In this document: piece after piece, positions 1 through 9,731 of the stretch
Layout: each line of letters begins with the position of its first letter
How positions within the stretch are numbered: the first letter of the stretch is position 1
Assembly (NCBI RefSeq): GCF_901905185.1
Contig: NZ_CABFMQ020000002.1
Location: 62,001-126,000 of the forward strand
DNA: 64,000 bases
Reading direction: 5' to 3'
From: Methylocella tundrae
GTDB taxonomy: Bacteria > Pseudomonadota > Alphaproteobacteria > Rhizobiales > Beijerinckiaceae
Translations under genes and position numbers: made by a program
Notes under the pieces: generated by a model
Seen by the model: only the letters and a program-made list of their open reading frames with translations
The model's database searches: none
Told to the model about the DNA's origin: nothing

Positions 1-597
1 TTCCTTGCCGGCGAGCTGGTCGCGCGCAACCTGAAGCTTGTAGCGCGCGTCCTCGGCATATTCGGATTTGGGGAATTTATCGAGGATCTGCTGGAACAGA
101 TCCGCAGCCTTCGCCGCACGCTCCTGGTCGCGGCTGACGTCCGGAATCTGATTATAATAGGACATCGCCTGGAGGTAGTAGGCATAGTCGACATCGGGCG
201 CGTTGGGATAAAGCCCGATATAGCGCTTGGCCGAACCGGCGGCGTCGTCATAGCTGCCGTTTTGATATTGGGCGAAGGTGGTCATCAACAGACCTTTCCT
301 TTGCCATTGCGAATAGGGATATTGCTTGTCGAGATTGGCGAATGTCTTCGCGGCGCCGTCGTAATTCTTGCTTTTCAGCCGGGCGAGGCCCTGGTCATAG
401 AGTTGATCGGCGGGCGTATCCTTGACGACCTCGGTCTTATATTTATCGCCGCCGAACAGATTCATCGGATTCAGCGAATCCAGTCCCGAACATGCGCCAG
501 CGGTCAGCGCAAGCGCGCAAGCGGCGCTCATCCTGAGCAAAAGCCGGGGCGCGGCCCGTGGCGGCGACGGCCGAACGTCATTGGAGGCATAGGTCAT
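1..597 (-). CDS. bamD: BamD, outer-membrane assembly lipoprotein (partial)
   Basis: The visible 199 residues start at ATG 597 and run off the left edge, so the C-terminus is missing. An N-terminal hydrophobic stretch ends in AGAC, a plausible but imperfect lipobox, and helical TPR-like repeats follow (for example ADQLYDQGLARLKSKNYDGA). BamD family members are periplasm-facing lipoproteins that help BamA insert beta-barrel proteins into the outer membrane. It lies downstream of ftsZ on the same strand, as in other Hyphomicrobiales, but without lpxC in between. Confidence 0.9.
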   Translation of the reverse strand, partial: MTYASNDVRPSPPRAAPRLLLRMSAACALALTAGACSGLDSLNPMNLFGGDKYKTEVVKDTPADQLYDQGLARLKSKNYDGAAKTFANLDKQYPYSQWQRKGLLMTTFAQYQNGSYDDAAGSAKRYIGLYPNAPDVDYAYYLQAMSYYNQIPDVSRDQERAAKAADLFQQILDKFPKSEYAEDARYKLQVARDQLAGKE

Positions 598-937
598 GCA
601 GCGTGCTCGATCATCGCCTGGGAGTGTCCAGATCAACGCATTCCTAACGCAACCGCCGCCTAAAGCAACCGCCGCGCATGCGCCTGCTTTGGTGTGAGGC
701 GACACAACGGCATTAGTGTGGCGCCGAAAGCTCGCCCCGCCTGTCCGTTCACATTTTCGAGCGCGGCTCTGAAGGGGACGACCAGATAAGGCTGCGGCGC
801 GTCGCCTGATCTCAGCGCCATCTTCTTGTTTTTATGGCACAATTTCAGGCGTTCCGCCGCGCTTAAGTCATGTTTCGACGCCTCGGCCGGCCGGCCAGAG
901 CGCCGACTGGCCAAGCCGTCGTTCGTTTTGCCGCGCT
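598..937. other. ftsZ-bamD spacer, no supported gene
   Basis: About 340 bases separate ftsZ from bamD. An 84-codon open frame on the minus strand (660-914) has no recognisable family and no good ribosome site, so I do not call it. In many relatives lpxC occupies this position; nothing resembling LpxC is visible here. A short hairpin around 891-912 has no T-run, so it is not a convincing terminator. Confidence 0.6.
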
Positions 938-2659
938 TCAGCTCGACTGACGGCGCAAAAAGGCGGGAATTTCGAGCTGATCCTCCTCACGCGATTGATA
1001 GGCGACCCTGCCATGCGGGTCGAGCTGCGGCTGCGGGGCGCGCTGGGGCGCCGGCTGCTGCGGGCGCTTGCCATATTCGGCATGGACCGGATTTGGCAGC
1101 TGTGGCCGCTGCTGCGCCGGAGAGGGCGCCTGCGGGCGCGCCTGCTGCGGCGCCGGGCGTTCATGCGCGGCCGGGTGCGCGCCTTCTTCATGCTTGCCCG
1201 CGCCGAAAGACGCGAGGCGCTCCAGCAGCGAACGGCGCTTTGCCTCGGGATGGGCCTGCAGCGGCGGCTCTCCGCGATGGGCGCGGATCTGATTTTGCGC
1301 GGGCAGCGGCAGGTCGTCGATCTGCGGCATCCTTTGCGGGCGGACGATCGGCGAATCGGGCGCGCCGGGGATGAACGGACCCGGCTCGAAATGATCGACC
1401 GCATGGGCCTGCTGCGGCGCGGGCTCGGCGTAGCGATGCTGCGGCGGCGCCGACTCTTCAATGTAGACCCCCTGCTTGCCGGGATGAGGCGCAGCATATT
1501 GCTGCTGCGCCGGGGCGTGGGGGACGCGCTCCTCATAGGCCTGCCGGGCGGGCGGAGCGTAAGACTCCGGCGCCGCCGCTTCGAAGACCGGCTGCGGCGC
1601 CGTCTCGATCGGACGCGCCGCGGTCTGCGCGCGCAGACGATTGGCGACCTCGGTAATGCGGCTTTCGGCGGCGTTCAGCTCATAGGAACCTGCCGGCTGA
1701 TCAATGCCCGTCGCAACGACGGAAACACGGACGATGCCGTCAAGGCTCGAATCGAAGGTGGCGCCGAGGATGATGTTGGCGTCTTCGTCGACCTCCTGAC
1801 GAATGCGGCCCGCCGCTTCGTCGACCTCATAGAGCGTCAGGTCGTTGCCGCCGGTGATGGAGATGAGGAGGCCGCGCGCGCCCTTCATCGACACTTCGTC
1901 GAGCAGAGGATTGGCGATCGCGGCTTCGGCCGCGAGAATGGCGCGGCGGTCGCCCGAGGCCTCGCCGGTGCCCATCATGGCTTTGCCCATCTCGCGCATG
2001 ATGGCGCGAACGTCCGCGAAGTCGAGGTTGATCAGGCCTTCTTTCACCATCAGATCGGTGATGCAGGCGACGCCCGAGTAGAGCACCTGGTCGGCCATCG
2101 CGAAGGCGTCGGCGAAAGTGGTCTTTTCGGTGGCTATGCGGAACAGGTTCTGGTTCGGGATGATAATGAGCGTATCGACCGCTTTTTGCAGCTCGTTGAT
2201 GCCGGCCTCGGCGACGCGCATGCGACGCGAGCCTTCGAACTGAAACGGCTTGGTGACGACGCCGACCGTCAATATGCCCATGTCTCTGGCGGCCCGCGCG
2301 ATGACCGGCGCCGCGCCCGTGCCCGTGCCGCCGCCCATGCCGGCGGTGACGAAGCACATATGGGCGCCGGTCAGATGGTCGCGGATTTCCTCGATCGCCT
2401 CTTCGGCGGCGGCGCGGCCGACTTCGGGTTGCGATCCAGCGCCGAGGCCTTCGGTCACCTGGAGACCCATCTGGATGATGCGCTCGGCGCGCGAGGCGGT
2501 GAGCGCCTGGGCGTCGGTATTGGCGACGATGAAGTCGACCCCGATCAGTCCCGAAACGATCATGTTGTTGACGGCGTTGCCGCCGGCCCCGCCGACGCCG
2601 CACACCATGATGCGTGGCTTGAGTTCCCTGAGCTCGGGTGCTTTGAGATTGATCGTCAT
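938..2659 (-). CDS. ftsZ: Cell division GTPase FtsZ
   Basis: FtsZ polymerises into the Z-ring at midcell and recruits the divisome. The 573-residue protein starts MTINLKAP at 2659, preceded by GAGAGG at good spacing; an in-frame ATG 29 codons upstream lacks such a site. The tubulin signature GGGTGTG lies near residue 108. The GTPase core is followed by a long linker rich in Pro, Gln and Ala (roughly 330-555), then the conserved C-terminal peptide EIPAFLRRQ that binds FtsA and other partners. The long linker is typical of alphaproteobacterial FtsZ. It is the last fts gene of the cluster, 112 bases after ftsA. Confidence 0.97.
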   Translation of the reverse strand: MTINLKAPELRELKPRIMVCGVGGAGGNAVNNMIVSGLIGVDFIVANTDAQALTASRAERIIQMGLQVTEGLGAGSQPEVGRAAAEEAIEEIRDHLTGAHMCFVTAGMGGGTGTGAAPVIARAARDMGILTVGVVTKPFQFEGSRRMRVAEAGINELQKAVDTLIIIPNQNLFRIATEKTTFADAFAMADQVLYSGVACITDLMVKEGLINLDFADVRAIMREMGKAMMGTGEASGDRRAILAAEAAIANPLLDEVSMKGARGLLISITGGNDLTLYEVDEAAGRIRQEVDEDANIILGATFDSSLDGIVRVSVVATGIDQPAGSYELNAAESRITEVANRLRAQTAARPIETAPQPVFEAAAPESYAPPARQAYEERVPHAPAQQQYAAPHPGKQGVYIEESAPPQHRYAEPAPQQAHAVDHFEPGPFIPGAPDSPIVRPQRMPQIDDLPLPAQNQIRAHRGEPPLQAHPEAKRRSLLERLASFGAGKHEEGAHPAAHERPAPQQARPQAPSPAQQRPQLPNPVHAEYGKRPQQPAPQRAPQPQLDPHGRVAYQSREEDQLEIPAFLRRQSS

Positions 2660-2771
2660 CGTCTGGCCTCTCGACGTTGGAGCGCCGGTCAAGGTCGCCC
2701 AGGATTGATTTTCTGCTTCATTTGACGAAACAGGAAAGGCCGCCACCTTTCCTGCTTCGCCCAGAATTTGA

Positions 2772-4088
2772 TTAGAAACTACTCTTCAGCCACCGGCCAA
2801 CCCGGCCGATGTATCCGTCAGCCTCGGGCGCCGGCGCATTGGCGCCGCGCGAGGGCCTGAAATGTTCATTGCCGCTCACTTGCGGGTAGACGAGGAGGCC
2901 GACCGCCGCCGAGAAGGCCGGACTCTTCGCCGATTCCGGAAGCCCCTGGGCGCCGAGTGGACGGCCGAGGCGGACCTGACCCGAAATGATGCGCTTCGCC
3001 GCTTCGGGCATGCCGGTGAGTTGGCTTGCGCCGCCGGTCAGAACGAGCCGACGCCCCGCATGGGCCGGAAAGCCCGCGGCTTTCAGCCGGTCGCGCACGA
3101 GTTCGAGGATTTCTTCGGCGCGCGGCTTGATGATGGAGATCAGATTGGCCTTGGGCAAATGAGCGGGATGCTCGCCGTCCTCGCCGACCTGGACGACGGC
3201 AATGGTCTCGCGCTCGTCCGAAGCCGAGGGCAGGCACGCGCCATAAAGGGTCTTCAGCCGTTCGGCGTCGGCGAGCCTGATGCTGAGGCCGCGCGCAATG
3301 TCGGTCGTGACATGATTGCCGCCGAGCGCGAAGCCGTCGACATAGGTCAGATTGCCGCCGGAAAAGACGCCGACCGAGGTGGTGCCGGCGCCCATGTCGA
3401 TGAGAGCGACGCCAAGTTCGGCTTCATCGTCGGCAAGCGTTGAAAGCCCCGCCGCATAGGGCGTCGCGACCATGGCGTCGACGCGCAGATGGCTGCGCTC
3501 GACCGCCAGCATCAGATTGCGCGCCGCCGCCGCGTCGCAGCTCAAAACATGCATGTCGGCGCCGAGCTCGTCGCCGATCATGCCTCTTGGATCTTCGATG
3601 CGGCGGGTTTCCCCGATCGAAAAGCCGATCGGCAGGGAATGCAGCACAGCGCGGCCGTCGCGGCCGCCGCGCGCCGTGCACGCCTCCAGGACGCGATGGA
3701 TGTCGGCCTGCCCGACGGCGCGGCCGCCGATCGCGACCTTGGCGTCGAACAACTGCGAGCCGAGCCGGCCGCCCGTCGCGTTGATGATGACGCTTTCGAC
3801 CTCGACCCCGGCCATGCGCTCGGCGGCGTCGACGGCGAGCCTGATCGCTTCTTCGACCGCGTCCATATCGACGACCGCGCCGCCTTTGATGCCGCGTGAG
3901 CGCTGATGGCCGATGCCAAGAATGCGGCAGCGATGCGTGCGTCCGCGCAGAGACTCGGATGTTCCGCTCGGATTGAGCCGTGCGATCAGGCAGACGATTT
4001 TCGACGTTCCAATGTCGAGGACCGAAAGAATCGCGCTTCTGCGCTCCGACAGGGGTCGCAGACGCGGCGGCATGACGCCGGAGTTCAT
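2772..4088 (-). CDS. ftsA: Cell division protein FtsA
   Basis: FtsA is an actin-fold ATPase that tethers FtsZ to the inner membrane. The 438 residues contain the phosphate-1 motif DIGTSK near residue 26 and a phosphate-2 motif IDMGAGTTS. The C-terminus, ending [11 protein letters not shown], is an amphipathic helix typical of the membrane-targeting sequence. The start codon overlaps the ftsQ stop as ATGA, implying translational coupling. Length and position between ftsQ and ftsZ are standard. Confidence 0.96.
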   Translation of the reverse strand: MNSGVMPPRLRPLSERRSAILSVLDIGTSKIVCLIARLNPSGTSESLRGRTHRCRILGIGHQRSRGIKGGAVVDMDAVEEAIRLAVDAAERMAGVEVESVIINATGGRLGSQLFDAKVAIGGRAVGQADIHRVLEACTARGGRDGRAVLHSLPIGFSIGETRRIEDPRGMIGDELGADMHVLSCDAAAARNLMLAVERSHLRVDAMVATPYAAGLSTLADDEAELGVALIDMGAGTTSVGVFSGGNLTYVDGFALGGNHVTTDIARGLSIRLADAERLKTLYGACLPSASDERETIAVVQVGEDGEHPAHLPKANLISIIKPRAEEILELVRDRLKAAGFPAHAGRRLVLTGGASQLTGMPEAAKRIISGQVRLGRPLGAQGLPESAKSPAFSAAVGLLVYPQVSGNEHFRPSRGANAPAPEADGYIGRVGRWLKSSF

Positions 4089-5074
4089 ATCTGACCGCCT
4101 TTCGGCTTCGGTTTATGCGGATCGTGTTCGGCGCGATCGGCCGCGGCCTCGTTCGTCATCCGCGCGACCAGGCGATCCGGCTCGCGCAGATCGATCGACA
4201 GCACCGCCTTATCGAGAATGTGCGATTCGCGCTGCAGTCTGACGAGCGTTGCGATCGCCTGCTGCGGGTTGATCTCCGGGAGGAGGATGTCGACGCCATC
4301 GGTCGTTTTCAAATTCCAGCGCCTGCCGGATACGAACACTCCCCCGCGGATTTCTTCGCGCAGATCTCCGGCGGCCTCGAGCAACGCCAGATATTCGCCA
4401 AGTCTCATATTGGCGCCGTCGCCGACAATGAGCGGAAGGTTGACGAAACGCCGGTCGCGCATGGCGTCGATCGTCATGCCGTCGGCGGCGACGACCTTCA
4501 ACACGCCATCCTTTTGCCAGAGAGCCGACGCCTGGCGCTCCTCGACCTCGATCAGGAGGCGATTGGGATAGAGCTTGGTGACGCTGACCTCCTTGATGAG
4601 AGGCACCTTTTGCAGCCGCTCGCGAACCTCCGCGACATCGAGAAACGGGAGCGAATTTCGCGGCCCGATTCCGGAGACGGAGAGAATTTCAGCCTCCGTC
4701 ATCTCGCTCTGACCGGCGATCGTCACGGCCTTGATGTTGAAACCCAGCGCCTTGGCGAGAATGTCGGCGGGCTCGCCATCGGCGGCGACCATCGCGTCAT
4801 ACTCGCCGCCTTTTATGGCGCCATAGACGCCGGTAGCGAGAAACAGCGTGGCGATGAAGCAGAACGTTGCGCCCGGCTGGCTCAGCCGTTCAATGATGCG
4901 ATGATGAACGCCGATCCTCGGGCGTCTTGCGCGCGCGCGCGCCTTCAGCCGCGGCGCCTCCGGCGCGCGGCGGCTCAAGGCTCCGCCGGCGAGCGCCGGC
5001 ATGGCGAGGGCCATCTGCGCAAATCCGGTCTGCGATTCTTTTAACGATCGCAGGAAGCGTCTTCGACCATCCAT
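4085..5074 (-). CDS. ftsQ: Cell division protein FtsQ
   Basis: FtsQ is a bitopic inner-membrane divisome scaffold. The 329 residues show a basic cytoplasmic N-terminus (about 1-65), one transmembrane helix around 70-90 (FCFIATLFLATGVYGAI), then a POTRA domain (starting near VTIAGQSEMTEAEIL) and the FtsQ beta domain. The start lies inside the end of ddl (34-base overlap) and the stop overlaps ftsA. The gene context ddl-ftsQ-ftsA is diagnostic even though FtsQ sequences diverge strongly. Confidence 0.94.
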   Translation of the reverse strand: MDGRRRFLRSLKESQTGFAQMALAMPALAGGALSRRAPEAPRLKARARARRPRIGVHHRIIERLSQPGATFCFIATLFLATGVYGAIKGGEYDAMVAADGEPADILAKALGFNIKAVTIAGQSEMTEAEILSVSGIGPRNSLPFLDVAEVRERLQKVPLIKEVSVTKLYPNRLLIEVEERQASALWQKDGVLKVVAADGMTIDAMRDRRFVNLPLIVGDGANMRLGEYLALLEAAGDLREEIRGGVFVSGRRWNLKTTDGVDILLPEINPQQAIATLVRLQRESHILDKAVLSIDLREPDRLVARMTNEAAADRAEHDPHKPKPKGGQI

Positions 5075-5964
5075 CGAACAAGCTCACCAAAAGACATGCC
5101 GGCAAAAGCGGCGATCTCGGGCACGAGGGAGGTCTCGGTCATTCCGGGCTGGCTGTTGACCTCGAGCACGACGAGTTCCCCTGTTCCCCCAGGAGAATCG
5201 TCGTAACGGAAGTCGGTCCGGCTTACCCCACGACAGCCGAGCGCCCTGTGCGCCACAAGAGCTAACTCTTGTACATTTTGGTAAACAAATTCTTTAAGAT
5301 TTGCCGGAAGGATGTGGATGGAGCCGCCGGGGGCGTATTTTGCGTCGTAATCGTACCAGCCGCCATCGGCCGCCCGGATTTCGATGACGTCATAGGCTTT
5401 GTCGCCGATGACGGCGCAAGTCAGTTCGCGTCCGGCGACAAAGCTCTCAATCAGCAGTTTCTCGCCGTAGGACCAGTCGGCGCGCGTTAACTCCTGCGGC
5501 GGATGCGCCTGATCGGCCCGCACGATGATGACGCCGAAGGAGGAGCCTTCGCTGAGCGGCTTCACCACATAGGGCGGCGGCAGGACGTGGCGCTTGGCCG
5601 CCTCAAGACGATCGACGGTCAGGCCCTTCGCCACGGGAACGCCGGCCGCGCGCAGCACATCCCTGGCGCGATCCTTGCGCATGGCGAGCGCCGAGGCGAG
5701 AACGCCCGAATGAGTATAGGGAATGGCGAGCATTTCGAGAATGCCCTGGATGACGCCATCCTCGCCGTAACGACCATGCAGAGCGTTGAAGGCGACATCG
5801 GGCCTCAGCGCCGCGAGCCTTTCGCCGATCTGCCTGTCAACATCGAGCCGCGTGACTTTGAACCCTTCGGCCTCAAGAGCCTTCGCGCAAGCCTCGCCGG
5901 AGCGCAACGAAACCTCACGCTCGGCGGACAGCCCGCCCATCAGCACGGCGACATGTTTGGTCAT
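5041..5964 (-). CDS. ddl: D-alanine--D-alanine ligase
   Basis: Ddl is a cytoplasmic ATP-grasp enzyme making the D-Ala-D-Ala dipeptide for peptidoglycan precursors. The 307-residue protein begins with the family N-terminus VAVLMGGLSAEREVSLRSG and has the ATP-grasp segment PYVVKPLSEGSSFGV and the C-terminal metal-site loop VLEVNSQPGMTETSLVPEIA. Length matches DdlB types. It precedes ftsQ and overlaps it by 34 bases. A 99-base gap with a palindromic repeat separates it from murB. Confidence 0.96.
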   Translation of the reverse strand: MTKHVAVLMGGLSAEREVSLRSGEACAKALEAEGFKVTRLDVDRQIGERLAALRPDVAFNALHGRYGEDGVIQGILEMLAIPYTHSGVLASALAMRKDRARDVLRAAGVPVAKGLTVDRLEAAKRHVLPPPYVVKPLSEGSSFGVIIVRADQAHPPQELTRADWSYGEKLLIESFVAGRELTCAVIGDKAYDVIEIRAADGGWYDYDAKYAPGGSIHILPANLKEFVYQNVQELALVAHRALGCRGVSRTDFRYDDSPGGTGELVVLEVNSQPGMTETSLVPEIAAFAGMSFGELVRWMVEDASCDR

Positions 5965-6018
5965 GGCAATAATCCAGTTGAATTGTGTGGAAGGCGGCGG
6001 AAATTTTAACGCGCGTCC

Positions 6019-6050
6019 CTCGTCCTTCGAGACGCTTGCTGCGCAAGCTT
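6019..6050. repeat. Degenerate palindromic intergenic repeat, copy 1
   Basis: Between murB and ddl, TCGTCCTTCGAGACG (6020-6034) runs into the hairpin GCTTGC-TGC-GCAAGC (6034-6048). The same 15-base core recurs inverted beyond the other end of murB with 13 of 15 matches. Such CTTCGAGACG-type palindromes are common intergenic repeats in alphaproteobacteria. Confidence 0.6.
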
Positions 6051-6063
6051 TCGGATCGGCCGC

Positions 6064-6999
6064 TCAAGCGGTCCCCACCCTCAAAATCTCCCATTCGAGC
6101 GTAACGCCGCTCGTTTTGAGCACTCTCGCGCGCACCTCTTCGCCAAGAGCCTCGAGATCAGCCGCGCTCGCTGAACCGTGATTGATCAAAAAATTGCAGT
6201 GCAGTTCGGAGACCTGCGCGTCCCCGATCGCAAGGCCCCGGCAGCCCGCGGCGTCGATCAGCTCCCAGGCCTTGCGCCCGGGCGGATTCTTGAACGTCGA
6301 GCCACCGGTGCGCGTATTGACCGGCTGCGTTTTGGTGCGCTGCTGCGAGATGTCGTTCATTTGGGCCATGATCGCTTCCGCCTCGCCCGCAACGCCCGCA
6401 AACGTCGCCTCAGTGAAGATCACGCCCTGATCTACGCCGCTGTGGCGATAGGAAAAACCCATGTCGGCATTGCTGAAGGTATGGATGCGTCCGCCACGAT
6501 CAACGCCGCGGCAGGAAACGAGGCAATCCTTGATCTCGGCGCCATAGGCCCCCGCGTTCATGCGCAGGGCGCCCCCGATCGAGCCCGGAATGCCGCGCAG
6601 AAAACTCAGTCCCGCGACGCCAGCCCTGGCGGCGGACAAAGCGAGCTTCATGTCCCGCGCGCCGGCGCCTGCCTTGATCGAAGTCGCCTCGATCGTGATC
6701 GTCTCGAACGGACGGCCAAGACGGATCACGACGCCCTCGATGCCGCCGTCGCGCACCAGAAGATTGGAGCCGGCGCCCAGAAAGAGCACGCTCCGCGCGG
6801 GGTCGAGCCGCTGAAGGAAATAGGAAAGATCCGCCTCGTCTTGGGGCTCGAAAAGAACCTGCGCGGCGCCGCCGGTCCGAAACCAGGTCAGCGCCCCAAG
6901 CGGCGCATTGGCAAGGAGCGCGCCGCGCAAATCGGGCATGGCTTCGCGCAGATTCGTAATGAGGTCGGCAAACGGCGCGGAATGCGGCTTCTGAAGCAC
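6064..6999 (-). CDS. murB: UDP-N-acetylenolpyruvoylglucosamine reductase MurB
   Basis: MurB is the FAD/NADPH enzyme that reduces UDP-GlcNAc-enolpyruvate to UDP-MurNAc. The 311 residues show the FAD-binding motifs WFRTGGAAQVLF and GAGSNLLVRDGGI, the PGSIGGALRMNAGAYG segment, and the C-terminal SELHCNFLINHGSA with the catalytic region. Length fits type I enzymes. It is flanked on both sides by palindromic repeats, so it is less tightly coupled than its neighbours. Confidence 0.96.
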   Translation of the reverse strand: MLQKPHSAPFADLITNLREAMPDLRGALLANAPLGALTWFRTGGAAQVLFEPQDEADLSYFLQRLDPARSVLFLGAGSNLLVRDGGIEGVVIRLGRPFETITIEATSIKAGAGARDMKLALSAARAGVAGLSFLRGIPGSIGGALRMNAGAYGAEIKDCLVSCRGVDRGGRIHTFSNADMGFSYRHSGVDQGVIFTEATFAGVAGEAEAIMAQMNDISQQRTKTQPVNTRTGGSTFKNPPGRKAWELIDAAGCRGLAIGDAQVSELHCNFLINHGSASAADLEALGEEVRARVLKTSGVTLEWEILRVGTA

Positions 7000-7030
7000 G
7001 ATATCAAAGTCCGTCTTGAGGCGCGCAGCC

Positions 7031-7075
7031 CCTCACCCTGAAGCGGCCGGAAGCGCCGTTTCGAAGGATGAAGCG
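7031..7075. repeat. Degenerate palindromic intergenic repeat, copy 2
   Basis: In the 195-base murC-murB gap, CCTCACCCTGAAGCGGCCGG leads to CGTTTCGAAGGATGA (7057-7071), the reverse complement of TCATCCTTCGAAACG. It matches copy 1 at 13 of 15 positions in inverted orientation. The outer arms CCTCACCCT and AGGATGA are partly complementary, giving an imperfect hairpin. An open frame across it (7004-7240, minus) looks spurious. Confidence 0.6.
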
Positions 7076-7194
7076 CTCAGCTCTGGAAAGATGCCCGTCG
7101 CGGCCCGCCCTCCTGGCTAGAGGCGCGTCTTTGAGACCCTTCTCTGGCGGAGGGCTTAAGGGCCATAACGATGGCGCGAAGCGACAAGCGGGCG

Positions 7195-8601
7195 TCACGC
7201 CGCCTTCGCCGCGAGTTCGCCCGGCAGGGCATAGGCCCATTGCGTGATGTTGCCGGCGCCGAGCAGAATGATATAATCGCCGGGTTTGGCGAGCTGACGG
7301 ATCATGCCCGCGAGTTCGCCGGGATTTTGCAACGGCAGCGTCTGGCGGTGCCCGCGCGCCCTGATCGCCGCGACGAGGCTGTCGCGGTCGGCGCCCTCGA
7401 TCGGCGCTTCCCCCGCGGGATAGACATCCGCCACGATCACCGCGTCGGCGTCGTTGAAGCAGCTCGCAAATTCGTTGAACAGCGAATGCAGACGCGTGTA
7501 GCGATGAGGCTGCACGACGGCGATGACGCGCCCTTTGGTCGATGCCCGGGCAGCCTTCAGCACGGCGGCTATTTCGACGGGATGATGCGCGTAATCATCG
7601 AAAACGATCGCGCCCTTCCACTCGCCGGTGCGAGTAAAACGCCGTTTGACTCCGCCAAAGCCCGCGAGCGCCCCGCGAATCTGGTCCGCGCTCATGCCGA
7701 GCTGATGCGCGACCGCGATCGCGGCGGTGGCGTTCAACGCATTATGATGGCCGGGCATGGGCATCAAAATCTTTTCAATCGTCATCTCACGGCCCGTCTT
7801 GCGGTCGCGAATGAGCGCGCTGAAGCGCGAAATGCCGCCGGAAAGATCAATATCGACAAGCCGCACGTCGGCGTGCGGATTCTCGCCATAGGTGATGACG
7901 CGCCGGTCCTCGATCTGGCCGACGAGCTCCTGCACCGTCGGATGATCGAGGCACATCACCGCGAAGCCGTAAAAAGGGACGTTTTCGACAAAGGCGCGGA
8001 ACGCCTTCTTGATGGCGTCGAATGTGCCGAAATGATCGAGATGCTCCGGGTCGATATTGGTGATCACCGCGACGTCGGCCGGCAATTTGAGGAAAGTGCC
8101 GTCGCTCTCGTCGGCCTCGACGACCATCCAGTCGCCGGCCCCAAGCCGCGAATTGGTGCCATAGGCGTTGATGATGCCGCCGTTGATGACGGTCGGATCG
8201 AACCCTCCGGCCTCCAATAATGTCGCGACGAGCGAAGTCGTCGTCGTTTTGCCATGCGTCCCGGCAATCGCGACGCATTGCTTGAGGCGCATCAGTTCGG
8301 CGAGCATTTCGGCGCGGCGCACGACTGGCAGCCGCTTTTCACGGGCGCTTCCGAGTTCCGGATTATCCCGCTTGATCGCGGTCGAAACGACGACGACTTC
8401 GGCGTCGCCGAGATTTTCCGCACGATGACCGATGTGGACGATCGCCCCTTTCTTGCGCAGACGCAGGACATTGGCGTTCTCGTTGGCGTCGGAGCCCTGC
8501 ACAGAATAGCCAAGGTTAAGCAATACCTCGGCGATCCCGGACATGCCGATGCCGCCGATGCCGATGAAATGGATGGGGCCTAATTCGTGCGGAAGTTTCA
8601 T
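7195..8601 (-). CDS. murC: UDP-N-acetylmuramate--L-alanine ligase MurC
   Basis: MurC adds L-Ala to UDP-MurNAc in the cytoplasm. The 468-residue protein has the N-terminal Rossmann motif [17 protein letters not shown], the Mur-ligase P-loop [10 protein letters not shown] near residue 115, and the C-terminal [12 protein letters not shown] segment. The start overlaps the murG stop as ATGA. It is the first of the four Mur ligases in pathway order, although encoded near the end of the cluster. Confidence 0.97.
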   Translation of the reverse strand: MKLPHELGPIHFIGIGGIGMSGIAEVLLNLGYSVQGSDANENANVLRLRKKGAIVHIGHRAENLGDAEVVVVSTAIKRDNPELGSAREKRLPVVRRAEMLAELMRLKQCVAIAGTHGKTTTTSLVATLLEAGGFDPTVINGGIINAYGTNSRLGAGDWMVVEADESDGTFLKLPADVAVITNIDPEHLDHFGTFDAIKKAFRAFVENVPFYGFAVMCLDHPTVQELVGQIEDRRVITYGENPHADVRLVDIDLSGGISRFSALIRDRKTGREMTIEKILMPMPGHHNALNATAAIAVAHQLGMSADQIRGALAGFGGVKRRFTRTGEWKGAIVFDDYAHHPVEIAAVLKAARASTKGRVIAVVQPHRYTRLHSLFNEFASCFNDADAVIVADVYPAGEAPIEGADRDSLVAAIRARGHRQTLPLQNPGELAGMIRQLAKPGDYIILLGAGNITQWAYALPGELAAKAA

Positions 8602-9731
8602 CGCCTGGTTTTATTCTCCGTGTCAGCCGCCACCCGCAGGACAAGGTCGGCGAGCCGGTCGGCGGCGTCGGCGATCCCCGATCCTTTGGCCGCCGCGGCG
8701 CGCCTTGCGAGGCCCTCGGCGTCGTTTTGCGCCGAGCTTATGGCATTGGCGAGCCATTGCGGCGAAAATGCGCTCTGCGGGACGACCGTCGCGGCGCCGC
8801 TCAAGGCAAACTGCTCCGCATTGGCGGCCTGATCCTGATCCAGCGCATGCGGCAGCGGCACGAGGATGGCCGGGCGTCCGATGACGGCGAGTTCCGAGAC
8901 GGTCGAGGCCCCGGCGCGCGCGATGACGAGATGGGACGCGGCGATCCGGCGCGGCAGATCGGAAAAAAACGATTTGACGTCGGCCGCGACGCCAAGTCGC
9001 CGGTAGACGGCGCGCACGCGCTCTTCATCTTCAGGGCGCGCCTGCTGCACGAGGATGAGCTTTTTGCGCGCCTCTTCCGGCAGAAGCTCGATCGCGGCGG
9101 GAACCACGTCCGACATGATCCGCGCGCCCTGCGAGCCGCCGGTGACGAGCAGCCGCAGCTTGCCCCCGGCAAAATCCGGAAACGGGATTTTCGCCGCCTC
9201 GATCACCATTGGCCGCACCGGGTCGCCCGTCAGATGGGCATTCGCCGCGATCGCCGCGCTGACGCCTTTAAGAGTCTCGAACCCCTTGGCGATGGCGTCA
9301 ACGCGAGGGCTCAGAAACAGATTGGCCTTGCCAATGACGGCGTTGCCTTCATGCAGAACCGTCGGCACGCCGAGTTGCGTCGCCGCGAGCACTGGCGGCA
9401 CGCTCGGATAGCCGCCAAAACCGACGAGCGCGAGCGGGCGAATGCGCTTGATGAGACGGCGCGCCTCGAAGGTTCCGCGCGCCAGCGCGAAGGCCGCCGC
9501 GGCGCGCGACAACAGGCTGGCGCTGCGCGGCGAGGCCGAGCTGACAATGTGAATCGCCCGCGCCGGAAAAGCCCCGCCATATTTTTCCGCACGCGAGTCA
9601 GTGAAGAGTTCAATGGCGTAGCCGCGCGCGGACAGGGCGTTGCTCAACGCTTCGGCCGGGAAGAGATGGCCGCCCGTGCCGCCCGCCGCCAGAAGAATGG
9701 GGCGCTCAAACTTCGTGCCTTGCTCGCTCAT
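8598..9731 (-). CDS. murG: Lipid II synthase MurG
   Basis: MurG is a GT28 glycosyltransferase on the inner face of the membrane that adds GlcNAc to lipid I to form lipid II. The 377 residues carry the N-terminal [13 protein letters not shown] loop, the LVTGGSQGA loop of the second domain near residue 190, and a donor-binding segment [16 protein letters not shown]. Start and stop overlap ftsW and murC by four bases each, suggesting coupled translation. Confidence 0.96.
   Translation of the reverse strand: MSEQGTKFERPILLAAGGTGGHLFPAEALSNALSARGYAIELFTDSRAEKYGGAFPARAIHIVSSASPRSASLLSRAAAAFALARGTFEARRLIKRIRPLALVGFGGYPSVPPVLAATQLGVPTVLHEGNAVIGKANLFLSPRVDAIAKGFETLKGVSAAIAANAHLTGDPVRPMVIEAAKIPFPDFAGGKLRLLVTGGSQGARIMSDVVPAAIELLPEEARKKLILVQQARPEDEERVRAVYRRLGVAADVKSFFSDLPRRIAASHLVIARAGASTVSELAVIGRPAILVPLPHALDQDQAANAEQFALSGAATVVPQSAFSPQWLANAISSAQNDAEGLARRAAAAKGSGIADAADRLADLVLRVAADTENKTRR

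Noticed and set aside
660..914. 84-codon minus-strand frame in the ftsZ-bamD gap
   Set aside because: No good ribosome site, no recognisable domain and no similarity to LpxC.
995..2725. Long plus-strand open frame of 576 codons
   Set aside because: It is the antisense shadow of ftsZ, with Arg/Asp/His-rich composition typical of high-GC antisense frames and no family resemblance.
7004..7240. 78-codon minus-strand frame between murB and murC
   Set aside because: It lies across a palindromic repeat and overlaps the murC end; composition looks non-coding.
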